From Legionellales bacterium RIFCSPHIGHO2_12_FULL_37_14 (GTDB taxonomy: Bacteria; Pseudomonadota; Gammaproteobacteria; Legionellales; Legionellaceae): DNA of 60,625 nt. Location: NCBI GenBank assembly GCA_001804735.1, contig MHBC01000032.1, forward strand, positions 1 through 60,625, read 5' to 3'. Below the pieces are notes generated by a model that had not been told where the DNA came from, searched no databases, and worked only from the letters and a program-made list of their open reading frames with translations. The position numbers and the translations under genes were made by a program. Of the stretch, positions 27,672-36,096 are shown piece by piece; the first letter of the stretch is position 1, and each line of letters opens with the position of its first letter.

Positions 27672-28961
27672 ATGAGTCAAGATTTTAAAGTTAAAGATAT
27701 AGCGCTTGCAAGTTGGGGACGTAAAGAAATCCTTATTGCAGAAACAGAAATGCCAGGGCTAATGGCATTAAGAAAAGAATATGAAGCTAGTCAGCCGTTA
27801 AAGGGCGCGCGCATTGCCGGTTGTTTACATATGACCATTCAAACAGCAGTTCTTATTGAGACTCTCATTAAGCTTGGCGCAAGTGTGCGTTGGTCTTCGT
27901 GTAATATTTTCTCAACCCAAGATCATGCCGCTGCTGCTATGGCAGAAGCCGGAGTACCTGTTTTTGCTTGGAAAGGAGAAACTGAAGAAGAATATTGGTG
28001 GTGTGTAGAAAAGACTCTACAAGGCCCTGATGGCTGGAAGCCTAACATGCTATTGGATGATGGAGGAGACCTTACTATTCACATCCATGAAAAGTTTCCT
28101 GAGATTGCGAAGGAAATTAAAGGCATTTCAGAAGAAACAACTACAGGTGTTGCAAGGCTATATGAAATGGCGCAAAAAGGTAAACTTAAAATACCAGCAA
28201 TTAATGTGAATGATTCAGTTACTAAGTCAAAGTTTGATAATTTGTATGGATGTCGCGAGTCTTTGTTAGATGGAATAAAGCGCGCAACTGACGTAATGAT
28301 TGCAGGGAAAGTTGCGTTAATTTTAGGTTATGGGGATGTAGGTAAGGGATGTGCGCAGGCTTTAAGAGGCCAAGGCGCAACCGTATGGATTAGCGAAATA
28401 GATCCTATTTGTGCTTTACAAGCTGCAATGGAAGGTTATAGAGTGGTACGCATTGAAGACGTAGTCGAGCAGCTAGATATAGTTGTTACCGCAACTGGCA
28501 ATTTTAATGTCGTAACGCACGCCCACATGCAACGTATGCATGATCAAACTATATTATGCAATATTGGCCATTTTGACTCTGAAATTGAAGTGTCTGCTTT
28601 AAGGTCATATCAATGGGAAAACATTAAACCGCAAGTTGATCATGTAATTTTCCCTGATGGCAAGCGCATTATTCTTTTAGCCCAAGGCAGATTAGTAAAT
28701 TTAGGGTGCGCTATGGGACATCCTAGTTTTGTTATGTCGGCTTCATTTACTAACCAAGTGTTGGCCCAAATAGAGCTTTTTCAAAACGCTAATCATTATG
28801 GAGTTGATGTATACGTTCTGCCTAAACATTTAGATGAAAAAGTAGCTGAGTTGCATCTTGCAAGAGTGGGGGCTAAATTAACTAAGCTTACGCAAGAACA
28901 AGCAAATTATATAGGCGTACCTGTTAGTGGGCCTTTTAAATCAGAACGTTATCGTTATTAG
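27672..28961 (+). CDS. ahcY: adenosylhomocysteinase
   Basis: The product has 429 residues. Motifs include [15 protein letters not shown], the NAD-binding [10 protein letters not shown] segment and the C-terminal [14 protein letters not shown] with [10 protein letters not shown]. It hydrolyses S-adenosylhomocysteine to adenosine and homocysteine, completing the methyl cycle with metK. Many enteric bacteria use the Pfs/LuxS route instead, so its presence is informative. AGGAG precedes the ATG. Confidence 0.98.
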   Translation: MSQDFKVKDIALASWGRKEILIAETEMPGLMALRKEYEASQPLKGARIAGCLHMTIQTAVLIETLIKLGASVRWSSCNIFSTQDHAAAAMAEAGVPVFAWKGETEEEYWWCVEKTLQGPDGWKPNMLLDDGGDLTIHIHEKFPEIAKEIKGISEETTTGVARLYEMAQKGKLKIPAINVNDSVTKSKFDNLYGCRESLLDGIKRATDVMIAGKVALILGYGDVGKGCAQALRGQGATVWISEIDPICALQAAMEGYRVVRIEDVVEQLDIVVTATGNFNVVTHAHMQRMHDQTILCNIGHFDSEIEVSALRSYQWENIKPQVDHVIFPDGKRIILLAQGRLVNLGCAMGHPSFVMSASFTNQVLAQIELFQNANHYGVDVYVLPKHLDEKVAELHLARVGAKLTKLTQEQANYIGVPVSGPFKSERYRY

Positions 28962-28974
28962 TTATGGTGGTGGT

Positions 28975-29730
28975 ATGAGTAAGGTTTTTGATAACAAAGT
29001 CGCTTTAATTACAGGCGGAGCGCGAGGCATTGGTAAAGCCACAGCGCTAAAGCTTGCCAAAACTGGCGCTGATATTGCTATTATTTATTATAATAGCGCT
29101 CATGAGGCAGAAGCTTTGGCACATGAAATTAAAGCGCTGGGGCGTAAAGCAATAATTATGCAAGCAAATGTTGCAGATGCATCTTCAGTCAATGAAGCTG
29201 TAAAATTTTTTTTAACCCACTTTACCCACCTTGATTTTCTTATTAGTAACGCAGCAAGTGGGGTTTTAAAGCCTGCACTTAAAATGTCTACCAAGCATTG
29301 GCGTTGGTGTCTTGAAACTAACGCTTTAGCTTTAAATCATCTAACCAGTGCCTTTTATACCTTCATGCCTAGGGGTTCAAGGGTTATTGCTTTATCAAGC
29401 CTAGGTGCATTAAGAGCGATTCCAAATTATGCTTTTATTGGGGCTTCTAAAGCCGCATTAGAGGCTTTGGTTAGAAGTTTAAGCCTCGAGCTTGCGCCAT
29501 ATGGTATTACCGTGAATACGGTCTCAGCAGGGGTTGTTGATACCGATGCCCTTAAACACTTCCCTAACCGTGAGGAGCTTTTAGCGGCTTATCAAGCCCA
29601 TGCACTTACAGACAGGAAGCTAACTCCTGAAGACGTTGCTGATACAGTATATTTATTATGTTTGCCTGAGTCATCCATGATTAACGCCCATACTTTATTT
29701 GTCGATGCAGGGTATAGCCAGGTTGGTTAA
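28975..29730 (+). CDS. fabL: enoyl-ACP reductase of the FabL type (SDR family)
   Basis: The product has 251 residues. The cofactor loop is TGGARGIG at 13-20. The catalytic pair is Tyr152-x6-Lys159 (YAFIGASK), the enoyl-ACP reductase spacing, not the usual Yxxx[14 protein letters not shown] and [14 protein letters not shown] are very like B. subtilis FabL. It would perform the last reduction in fatty-acid elongation with NADPH. I take ATG 28975 with GGTGG upstream. It follows ahcY by 13 bases and is followed by smpB after 1 base, so it belongs to the carA-smpB run. A different SDR activity cannot be fully excluded. Confidence 0.85.
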   Translation: MSKVFDNKVALITGGARGIGKATALKLAKTGADIAIIYYNSAHEAEALAHEIKALGRKAIIMQANVADASSVNEAVKFFLTHFTHLDFLISNAASGVLKPALKMSTKHWRWCLETNALALNHLTSAFYTFMPRGSRVIALSSLGALRAIPNYAFIGASKAALEALVRSLSLELAPYGITVNTVSAGVVDTDALKHFPNREELLAAYQAHALTDRKLTPEDVADTVYLLCLPESSMINAHTLFVDAGYSQVG

Positions 29731-29731
29731 G

Positions 29732-30190
29732 ATGAACGAAGCAAGCCTTATTGTTAAAAATAAAAAAGCAGGTTTTGAGTATTTCATAGAAGAAGAACTT
29801 GAAGCCGGCCTTGTCTTATTAGGCTGGGAGGTTAAAAGCTTAAGGCAAAAAAAGGTTAATATAACTGATGCTTATGTGCTAATTAAAAAAGGAGAGGCCT
29901 TTTTACTAGGCGCACGCATCGACCCTTTACCAACTGTATCTACCCATGTTTTTCCCGATCCTGCGCGCACTCGCAAACTATTATTAAGTCGTAAAGAAAT
30001 CGCCAAACTAATAGGCCATGTCGAGCGCGCAGGTTTTACTTTAATCCCCCTTTCTTTATATTGGAAAAAAAACCACGTCAAATTGCGCCTTGCAATTGCC
30101 AAAGGGAAAAAAACCCACGATAAAAGGGAAACAGTAAAAACCCGCGATTGGGAAAGACAAAAAGCTAGATTGATTAGACGCTCGCAATGA
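29732..30190 (+). CDS. smpB: SsrA-binding protein SmpB
   Basis: The product has 152 residues: the OB-fold core ([27 protein letters not shown]) and the basic C-terminal tail ending [17 protein letters not shown], which enters the mRNA channel during trans-translation. ATG 29732 follows the fabL stop by one base; the upstream TTG/ATG options lie in fabL. The last codons and stop fall in CGCTCGCAATGACG (30179-30192), which resembles a dispersed repeat also at 59301-59338. The tmRNA gene itself is not in the window. Confidence 0.97.
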   Translation: MNEASLIVKNKKAGFEYFIEEELEAGLVLLGWEVKSLRQKKVNITDAYVLIKKGEAFLLGARIDPLPTVSTHVFPDPARTRKLLLSRKEIAKLIGHVERAGFTLIPLSLYWKKNHVKLRLAIAKGKKTHDKRETVKTRDWERQKARLIRRSQ

Positions 30191-30359
30191 CGAGTATTTA
30201 TCCACGTAATTAAAAATGGCTAAAGTCCAGTCAGATGAAATTGCGCAGCTATTTTCACAAATATCAAGGTACCAGAGACTTTGTTCAAAATTCATATGTA
30301 TGTTAGTATATTAAAACTACTAAATCACAAGCTATAAGTTAATTACCCTCAAAATACCT

Positions 30360-30755
30360 ATGGAAAGTTTACGTGTTGACGCACTTGAAGCTGCGATTCT
30401 GCAACTTAAAACAGGTTTTATGGAAGCATCCAAGCATCCAAACAATGATTTAATGCGTGATGGCGTTATTCAGCGTTTTGAATATACTATGGACTTAGCG
30501 TGGAAGTTAATGCACAGGTATTTAAAACTTTTGCAAATCGATGAAACAACTATTCGAAGTAAAAATGATATTTTCCGTGAGGCAGCTCGGCTAAAAATAA
30601 TTAACAATGCAGAAGCCTGGATCGGATATTATGCTGCTCGCAACGAAACAGCACATGATTATAATAAAAATAAAGCAACTCTTGTGTATGAAAAAGCCAA
30701 ACTTTTTTTACCCGACGTTACGCTACTTTTAGAGGTATTACGTAATGTCGATTGA
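30360..30755 (+). CDS. HI0074/HepT-like nucleotidyltransferase substrate-binding protein
   Basis: The product has 131 residues, all helical. RFEYTMDLAWKLMHRYL and the ARNETAHDYN segment match the HI0074 (NTase_sub_bind) family, a HEPN-related fold. Such proteins pair with a minimal nucleotidyltransferase in toxin-antitoxin-like modules. The RNxxxH-type HEPN RNase motif appears as RNETAH. It overlaps the nucleotidyltransferase gene by 11 bases, which supports pairing. Confidence 0.85.
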   Translation: MESLRVDALEAAILQLKTGFMEASKHPNNDLMRDGVIQRFEYTMDLAWKLMHRYLKLLQIDETTIRSKNDIFREAARLKIINNAEAWIGYYAARNETAHDYNKNKATLVYEKAKLFLPDVTLLLEVLRNVD

Positions 30756-31047
30756 CGTGCGGCAAGACCATTTGCAGATCGTTCAGGCGATTCTTAAGCA
30801 ACATGTTCCAGATAGGAACATCGTAGCTTTTGGTTCCCGTATTCATCATACGGCCAAAGATACTTCTGATTTAGATTTATGTATTATGGGGAGTAACCCA
30901 ATCCCGCTTGAAGTTTTAGCTAATCTTAGGGATGCTTTTAGTTTATCAATTATTCCTTTCAAAATAGACGTAATAGATTGGACTAGTATAGCCCCGGCAT
31001 TTCAGAAAATAATTAATGAAAATCATGTGGTAATTCAGCATGCGTAG
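30745..31047 (+). CDS. minimal nucleotidyltransferase (MNT)
   Basis: The product has 100 residues with the polymerase-beta-type active site: AFGSR at 28-32 and SDLDLCI with Asp42 and Asp44. In MNT/HEPN systems the MNT partner AMPylates and inactivates the HEPN RNase. The start lies within the partner gene. Together they form a likely two-gene defence or stability module, placed after the smpB operon and before fragmented DNA. Confidence 0.85.
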   Translation: MSIDVRQDHLQIVQAILKQHVPDRNIVAFGSRIHHTAKDTSDLDLCIMGSNPIPLEVLANLRDAFSLSIIPFKIDVIDWTSIAPAFQKIINENHVVIQHA

Positions 31048-31126
31048 ATACTTGTTTTCTTGTAAAATTGCCCATAATTTTATACTAAACGCACATGAAT
31101 TTTTTATCCACGCAACAATGCCGGTT

Positions 31127-31149
31127 CGGGATGACGTGGTGGGGAGTTA
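31127..31149 (+). repeat. half copy of the CGGGATGACGT / TGGGGAGTTA element
   Basis: CGGGATGACGT at 31127-31137 and TGGGGAGTTA at 31140-31149 match the right half of the palindromic element at 59374-59435. The left half is not recognisable here. It lies in the 363-base gap between the MNT gene and psd, next to a response-regulator remnant. Confidence 0.6.
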
Positions 31150-31152
31150 CGA

Positions 31153-31242
31153 TTAATGCTTTAAAAAGTTCATATAAGCCATAACTTTACTAGCATTTTC
31201 TGGGGTAAATGGTTTAGTAAAATAATCTTCCATTCCAACTAC
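31153..31242 (-). pseudogene. C-terminal remnant of a response-regulator receiver domain
   Basis: The minus strand encodes VVGMEDYFTKPFTPENASKV followed by MAYMNFLKH and a stop at 31153-31155. GMEDYFTKPF is the alpha4-beta5 region of receiver domains, with the conserved Lys-Pro pair. A stop codon lies just upstream in the frame and nothing of the phosphorylated Asp region is present. Only about 29 residues remain, so this is a gene relic. I see nothing else coding in the gap 31048-31410. Confidence 0.6.
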
Positions 31243-31410
31243 AAATCAAATATTGACACTTAAGCTCAAAGCACGTACATTATATGCGCGAGGTTGGACT
31301 TGCTATGTGTCATTCCACTGGGTCAATTGGCGACACACTGATTGGCCCTTTCTATTTTTAATCAATTCTTATTGGTAAACTTGCTATAAGGTTATGTGCT
31401 AAGGTTGTTA

Positions 31411-32235
31411 ATGACTAAAGATTTCCGCATAAAGCAAACGCAATTTTTATTACCTAAAATTCTCTTAACTTCTTTTGCCGGCTTAGTTGCAAATTGCAAG
31501 ATTGTTTGGTTAAAAAATTTTGTTATTCGTAAATTTATAAAAACATATAACGTTAATATGGCCGAGGCTTGTTATTCTGATGCAAGTAAATATGAATCTT
31601 TTAATGACTTTTTTACCCGTAAGCTGCTGCCCGAAGCGCGGCCCATGGCTCAAGCTGATTTTATTTGTCCTGTTGATGGAGTATTAAGTGAGTCGGGAGT
31701 TATTGATAGGGGAAAACTTATTCAAGCAAAAGGCAGAGACTATACTGTACAATCCCTTCTTGCTACTAAAGAAGAAAACCTGTTTTCCCAAGGATATTTT
31801 GCTACTTTTTATCTTTCACCTAAAGATTATCATCGTATCCATATGCCTATAGATGGCACAGTCACAAAAACTGTTTATCTTCCGGGTAAACTATTTTCAG
31901 TGCAGCCCGCAACGCAACGTTCTATTTCTAAGCTTTTTGCCCAAAATGAAAGAGTGGTTATATATTTTGACACGCCAAAAGGGAAGATGGTTATGGTGCT
32001 TGTAGGGGCGTTAATAGTCGGTAAAATCGCCACTTCCTGGCATGGAGAATTTAAGCGAAAAGACCACAAGCAAACTCTAATCCATGATCTTATTCACCTT
32101 AAGCAAGGTGAGGAAGTTGGGTATTTTAAACTAGGATCGACGGTTATATTGTTATTATCTCCTGATTCAATTAACAAAAGCGCTCCTTTATTAAAAGCAA
32201 ATCAAGAAGTTAAGCTTTTTCAAAGCCTAGGTTAA
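31411..32235 (+). CDS. psd: phosphatidylserine decarboxylase proenzyme
   Basis: The product has 274 residues. CPVDGVLSESG and YHRIHMPIDG hold the Asp and His of the catalytic triad, and LGST at 241-244 is the self-cleavage site that turns Ser243 into the pyruvoyl group. It converts phosphatidylserine to phosphatidylethanolamine at the inner membrane. I prefer ATG 31411 over a GTG at 31396, because AAGG sits 6 bases before the ATG. The 3' end overlaps yggS, which converges, by 26 bases. Confidence 0.95.
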   Translation: MTKDFRIKQTQFLLPKILLTSFAGLVANCKIVWLKNFVIRKFIKTYNVNMAEACYSDASKYESFNDFFTRKLLPEARPMAQADFICPVDGVLSESGVIDRGKLIQAKGRDYTVQSLLATKEENLFSQGYFATFYLSPKDYHRIHMPIDGTVTKTVYLPGKLFSVQPATQRSISKLFAQNERVVIYFDTPKGKMVMVLVGALIVGKIATSWHGEFKRKDHKQTLIHDLIHLKQGEEVGYFKLGSTVILLLSPDSINKSAPLLKANQEVKLFQSLG

Positions 32236-32902
32236 ATAACGACCTTCCAAGTCTTACCATAGTGCTGCCGGCTTTTATTGCTGCTTGAAAATCATTACTC
32301 ATTCCCATGGATAGGGTGTCGAGGTTAGTATTATATTTTATGTTCAACTTAGTTAAGAGTTCTTTTGTACGCACAAAAGTTTTTTCTTGATCTTGCCGCA
32401 AGGTTTTAGGATCAAGCATAATCATTAAGCCTCGTAGTTTTATATTAGGCAGAGTTAGTCCAGTTTGAACTAGTGGTGGCAAAGCTTGCGGCAGTACTCC
32501 GCTCTTAGAAAGCGCGCCTTTTACCTGAACTTCAAGGCAAATTTGTAAAGGCGGTAAGTTTACTGGCCTATGTTTTGCAAGCATAACTAGTTCAACCTCC
32601 CTTGTTACACTGTGCACCCAGCTAAAGTGTTGGGCTATGTCTTTTAGCTTATTAGTTTGGAGCTTGCCAATAAAATGCCAGGTAATAGGTACGTCAGCTA
32701 GTTTCGCTAGTTTTACTTTAGCTTCCTGCCAATAGCTTTCGCCAAAATTAACCAACCCAAGAGAAAAAGCAGCGCGTATGGCTTGAGCGTCTTGGCCTTT
32801 GCTTACTGCCAAAATAGCTATCGCAGCAGGATCTCTACCTTGAGCATGCGCAGCAATAGCCATTTCTTGGAGGATTTTTTGGTAATTAGAGACTAAAGAC
32901 AT
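32210..32902 (-). CDS. yggS: YggS family pyridoxal-phosphate homeostasis protein
   Basis: The product has 230 residues, a single alanine-racemase-like TIM barrel. The PLP lysine is Lys35 in AVSKGQD; FGESYWQEAKVK, WHFIGKLQTNK and LSMGMSNDFQAAI match the family. It buffers PLP and affects amino-acid homeostasis. ATG 32902 is preferred to a TTG at 32914. In many gammaproteobacteria it lies beside pilT or proC; here it is alone and converges with psd. Confidence 0.95.
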   Translation of the reverse strand: MSLVSNYQKILQEMAIAAHAQGRDPAAIAILAVSKGQDAQAIRAAFSLGLVNFGESYWQEAKVKLAKLADVPITWHFIGKLQTNKLKDIAQHFSWVHSVTREVELVMLAKHRPVNLPPLQICLEVQVKGALSKSGVLPQALPPLVQTGLTLPNIKLRGLMIMLDPKTLRQDQEKTFVRTKELLTKLNIKYNTNLDTLSMGMSNDFQAAIKAGSTMVRLGRSLFNLGFEKA

Positions 32903-32929
32903 AGTGTTGCTCAAGTTAAATTAATTGAA

Positions 32930-33382
32930 TTATACCATTGACCCATTTTTACGACTTCCCAAGTATTCTACAAAACGCAACATATAACCATCAGGATCTA
33001 AAACAATAAATTGCCGATTGCCAATTTCAATGTCATTCATGCGATACCATTTTTCTTCAATCTGTAAAAAAATAGTGGCGGCTGATTGTTGAACATCTCT
33101 ATATAAAGCATCAATATTCGACGTTCTTATTTGAAAATTGATGCCCCTACCAAATGGTTTTTCCAACAAATGAGACAGCCATACTCGCTTCATTTCCTTG
33201 GGATCTTGAGCTATTTCATCTAGCATAATACGTGAAGCTTGGCGTTCCAGCATAGCAAAACCCTCTTCTTCACGCTGATATTCAATTTCAAAACCAAGCA
33301 CTTCGGTATAAAAAGCAAGGCTGATTTTAATATTGGAGCAATATAATTCTGGAATTAATGGAGTAATCAAAAGGTTATTCAT
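32930..33382 (-). CDS. VOC superfamily protein (bleomycin-resistance-like)
   Basis: The product has 150 residues. SNIKISLAFYTEVLGFEIEY and GFAMLERQ near the N-terminus and QFIVLDPDGYMLRFVEYLG at the C-terminus are the paired beta-alpha-beta-beta-beta modules of glyoxalase and bleomycin-binding proteins. Members bind or modify small molecules; the substrate here is unknown. Its start is 27 bases downstream of yggS's end region on the same strand direction, so co-transcription with yggS is possible. Confidence 0.8.
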   Translation of the reverse strand: MNNLLITPLIPELYCSNIKISLAFYTEVLGFEIEYQREEEGFAMLERQASRIMLDEIAQDPKEMKRVWLSHLLEKPFGRGINFQIRTSNIDALYRDVQQSAATIFLQIEEKWYRMNDIEIGNRQFIVLDPDGYMLRFVEYLGSRKNGSMV

Positions 33383-33418
33383 AGCTGCACTTATGGCACA
33401 TGACCCCTTTTTCTTATA

Positions 33419-33688
33419 TTACATTCTGGGTGATGGAGCATCAACTTTTTTGTGCCATTTCTCAAGCACTGTATCAACACAAGCTTTAGCCGCTCCTAAA
33501 CAAAACCCAGCTAAACCTCCAGCAAAACTAGCCAGTGGTATAATATATATATCAAGGTTTAAATCTATAAAACCAGTGCTTTGATGTTTAGGCATTCCAG
33601 CGTAAGCAACGGTCCCACCACAAAATCCTATGCCACTACCAAACAGTGTTGCTCGAGCTATAGTATCCATTGGTTTGTTTCTTTTCAT
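33419..33688 (-). CDS. small Gly-rich membrane protein, unknown
   Basis: The product has 89 residues from ATG 33688, which follows GGAG. Two hydrophobic Gly/Ala-rich segments are visible (IARATLFGSGIGFCGGTVAYAG and IIPLASFAGGLAGFCLGAAKA), with a short soluble end. I do not recognise the family. It could be a small inner-membrane protein or a pore-forming peptide. No clear operon partner. Confidence 0.5.
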   Translation of the reverse strand: MKRNKPMDTIARATLFGSGIGFCGGTVAYAGMPKHQSTGFIDLNLDIYIIPLASFAGGLAGFCLGAAKACVDTVLEKWHKKVDAPSPRM

Positions 33689-33770
33689 TAAAATCTCCAT
33701 AAATGAAAGTAAATATATTTACTCAGGTTGCAGAGCAGAGAATACCATACAGTAGAATATTTTCAACAAC

Positions 33771-34301
33771 ATGTTTATTTTAGTCAAGAAAATGTATTTA
33801 AATGAACTAGTTAATTCATATTTATATAAAGATATTTTAGAAATTGACGGCATACGTAAATCCAGCACTATTAATAAATTATTAAAATTACTGGCCTTTG
33901 TTCTTATTCCCCTTACAGGTTATAGCAGAAACTTGCGTAAAGAAATTAGTAAAAAGGCGCGTTATTATTTCTACGACTTGGGAGTGCGTAATGCACTAAT
34001 AAATCAGTTCAATCCTCTGTCTTTACGTAACGATGTAGGTGATTTATGGGAAAATTACATTGTACTTGAAAGAATTAAAAAGCAAGCTTATAAACATATT
34101 TTTTCTTCAAATTATTTTTGGCGCACATACTCACAGCAAGAAATTGATTGGGTAGAAGAACGTGACGGAAAACTTTACGGCTACGAAATAAAATGGAACT
34201 CAAAAGCAGTAGTCAAACAACCTACCGAGTGGGCCGCGTTATATAAAAACACAGAGTTTTCCTGCATTAATCCTGAAAATTATTTGGACTTGATTACATA
34301 A
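33771..34301 (+). pseudogene. remnant of a DUF4143 ATPase, N-terminus lost and core deleted
   Basis: The 176-residue frame holds only the C-terminal half of a DUF4143 ATPase: YLYKDILEIDGIRKSSTINK, SRNLRKEISKK, YFYDLGVRNALI, FWRTYSQQEIDWVEE and GYEIKWNSK. Walker A and B are absent. Between LLKLLAF and VLIPLTGYSRN about 40 residues that are normally present (a winged-helix segment) are missing, so there is an in-frame deletion as well. It is a different lineage from the intact ATPase at 17678. It is probably non-functional. Confidence 0.7.
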
Positions 34302-34394
34302 CTATTGACCACTTTTTTCCTATGCTATTTTTCATTAGGGGCCAGTACTTCCACCTCCACCACCACCATTTCCATCGCCACTACCAAATTCGGG

Positions 34395-34775
34395 TTACCA
34401 AAAAATACGCGGATAATAGTCACATATTGTTTGATCTGTCGTAACAATCCAGCAATCATGGAGCATAGCTGTTGCTACAATAGTCCTATCAGCAGGATCT
34501 CGATGTTCCCACTCTAGTCCTAAGTTTTTTAGCCAAATTTTGTCTGTGACCGGTAAAATTTGTAGCGTTGAGAGCTCGGTTAATTTATCTGCGTATGTAT
34601 CAATAGGCATCCCGATATCAAGCTTTTTGTTTTTTATTTTAATACCCACTTCCCAAATTGAAATGCTGCTTAATAACATTTCGCTGTTATTCAACACGGC
34701 TAATGTAGAGGCTGAAATTTGTTTTTGATCCAGAGTCCACCATATCAACGCACATGTATCAAGGAGTAATTGCAT
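34395..34775 (-). CDS. PIN-domain toxin (VapC-like)
   Basis: The product has 126 residues. LLLDTCALIWW gives the first acidic residue of the PIN active site, ISIWEVGIK the Glu, and DPADRTIVATA with TTDQTI the remaining acidic positions. PIN toxins are ribonucleases that cut tRNA or rRNA. The ATG directly abuts the antitoxin stop codon, so the two are translated together. Length and motifs look intact. Confidence 0.85.
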   Translation of the reverse strand: MQLLLDTCALIWWTLDQKQISASTLAVLNNSEMLLSSISIWEVGIKIKNKKLDIGMPIDTYADKLTELSTLQILPVTDKIWLKNLGLEWEHRDPADRTIVATAMLHDCWIVTTDQTICDYYPRIFW

Positions 34776-35003
34776 TTAGTGATCACTCCATTCTTGAGTG
34801 CTTGTGGTATTAATATCTTCGTAGTAAATGACTTTTTTACATTGAGTGAAAACATCGGTCGGCAGGTTGGCAGCCTTATAAGGCAGAATTCGCAAAACTG
34901 GTTTATGATGATCTGTGACAATGAGTTCTTCTTTGCTTTGTTCTACTTGCCTAAAATATTCTAACATCTTTGCTTTTAGCACGCCTTTAGAAACGGTAAG
35001 CAT
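34776..35003 (-). CDS. Phd/YefM-type antitoxin of the PIN pair
   Basis: The product has 75 residues from ATG 35003. MLTVSKGVLKAKMLEYFRQV followed by KEELIVTDHHKPVLRILPY is the Phd/YefM fold; the acidic C-terminus would neutralise the PIN toxin. A GTG at 35015 is also open, but the ATG has GTGGGG upstream. The gene precedes the toxin without a gap. Palindromes upstream (35020-35041) look like its own operator. Confidence 0.85.
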   Translation of the reverse strand: MLTVSKGVLKAKMLEYFRQVEQSKEELIVTDHHKPVLRILPYKAANLPTDVFTQCKKVIYYEDINTTSTQEWSDH

Positions 35004-35019
35004 GTCAAACCCCACTTTT

Positions 35020-35041
35020 AACTATAGTTATGACTATAGTC
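35020..35041. promoter_or_regulatory. tandem palindromes, probable antitoxin operator
   Basis: AACTATAGTT (35020-35029) and GACTATAGTC (35032-35041) are two 10-base palindromes with centres 12 bases apart, sharing the core ACTATAGT. They begin 16 bases upstream of the antitoxin ATG. A further inverted pair, TGACA (35049-35053) and TGTCA (35061-35065), follows. Repeated palindromes at this place are typical of conditional repression by a toxin-antitoxin complex. Confidence 0.6.
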
Positions 35042-35168
35042 TATATCATGACAATGATGCTGTCAATCACTAAAATCGTGCTTATAAAGCTAAAAATTAA
35101 TAAAAATGATTGATTTATTATCATAATATGATATAATTGATCTTATTTTTAAAAATAGGAAATGTATT

Positions 35169-35603
35169 ATGAAAAATCCAAATAGACTTTTTAATGGTCA
35201 TGTAAATTATATTAAAGATATGATGGATTCAGATGGTCTTATCGATAAACTTGAAGAAGCACTTGCTATTGATAAACGAGTGCATGAGGGTCAAGAAGAA
35301 TTTTATGCAGAGGAAATCTATTATGTAGACGATCCTGATGTGGCTATTAAGCGAGAAGCTGCAGATAATGATTTAGCGCGCGGACAAAAACATATAGATT
35401 TGCTTACATCGATTAAAGCTACGCTATTAAAAGTGCGGGATAATGATGAAATTTCTAGAACGGAGCTTGACACTTTAATCAAAAATGAGTGGATGATACA
35501 AGTTTGTGCTAAGAATAACGCTGCAAAGCTGCTAGCAATCATTCATGAGTACAGCAATATAAAGGAAGAAATTTCTCCTGTTGTATCTACTCAAAACACA
35601 TGA
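35169..35603 (+). CDS. hypothetical protein
   Basis: The product has 144 residues, acidic and predicted all-helical, with no membrane segment or signal. AGGA lies 9 bases before the ATG. I do not recognise any motif. It stands alone between the toxin-antitoxin pair and a VOC gene. Codon use is like the neighbours, so I think it is real. Confidence 0.55.
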   Translation: MKNPNRLFNGHVNYIKDMMDSDGLIDKLEEALAIDKRVHEGQEEFYAEEIYYVDDPDVAIKREAADNDLARGQKHIDLLTSIKATLLKVRDNDEISRTELDTLIKNEWMIQVCAKNNAAKLLAIIHEYSNIKEEISPVVSTQNT

Positions 35604-35637
35604 GCTTTGAGTATAGAACGTCCCATTTTTCCCTATG

Positions 35638-36018
35638 CTATTTATCATTCGCATACAAGAAAGAATCTCGATGCTTTGTCTCATCCCAAATTTCTTCTTC
35701 TGTTAATGTGGTTTCAATGAACTCAATAATTGCCCCATGTTCCTCTACTATAGCCACACGGAAGTTTTTTAGGGGGAAATAAGGCTCTAAAAGAATATGC
35801 TTGCCTTTAATTGCTTCATCAAGGCTATCAACCTTATAAGCTACATGAGGTTTAGTTTTAATTAACTCATGTAATGGGCAATTCGGTCCAAATCTATGAT
35901 ATTGAATCCGCCCAGGAAGCTCTCCGCCAGAAGTGTACATATCCATTACTGAACTGTAACGCTCTTTGGGGCGAGGCTCAATTATTGGTATTCCTACATG
36001 ATGATACTCATACTTCAT
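35638..36018 (-). CDS. VOC superfamily (glyoxalase-like) protein
   Basis: The product has 126 residues. EYHHVGIPIIEPRP at the N-terminus, ELIKTKPHVAYKVDSLDEAI and GAIIEFIETT at the C-terminus give the two-module VOC pattern with plausible metal ligands His7 and Glu near the end. Function unknown. AGGAG precedes the ATG. The short sequence just past its stop (around 35617-35645) resembles one at 34307-34335. Confidence 0.7.
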   Translation of the reverse strand: MKYEYHHVGIPIIEPRPKERYSSVMDMYTSGGELPGRIQYHRFGPNCPLHELIKTKPHVAYKVDSLDEAIKGKHILLEPYFPLKNFRVAIVEEHGAIIEFIETTLTEEEIWDETKHRDSFLYANDK

Positions 36019-36096
36019 AACTAACTCCTACAAACATTTGAATATAATAAGTATATCAATTGAACAGGTAATAATAATCCGAAAATGGGGGCCATT

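Noticed and set aside
26480-27680. SAM or SAH riboswitch for metK/ahcY
   Set aside because: metK starts inside carA and ahcY follows after 33 bases, leaving no room for a riboswitch.
34305-34517. 70-residue plus-strand frame with Ser/Thr repeats
   Set aside because: Mostly antisense to the PIN toxin; low complexity and no start signal.
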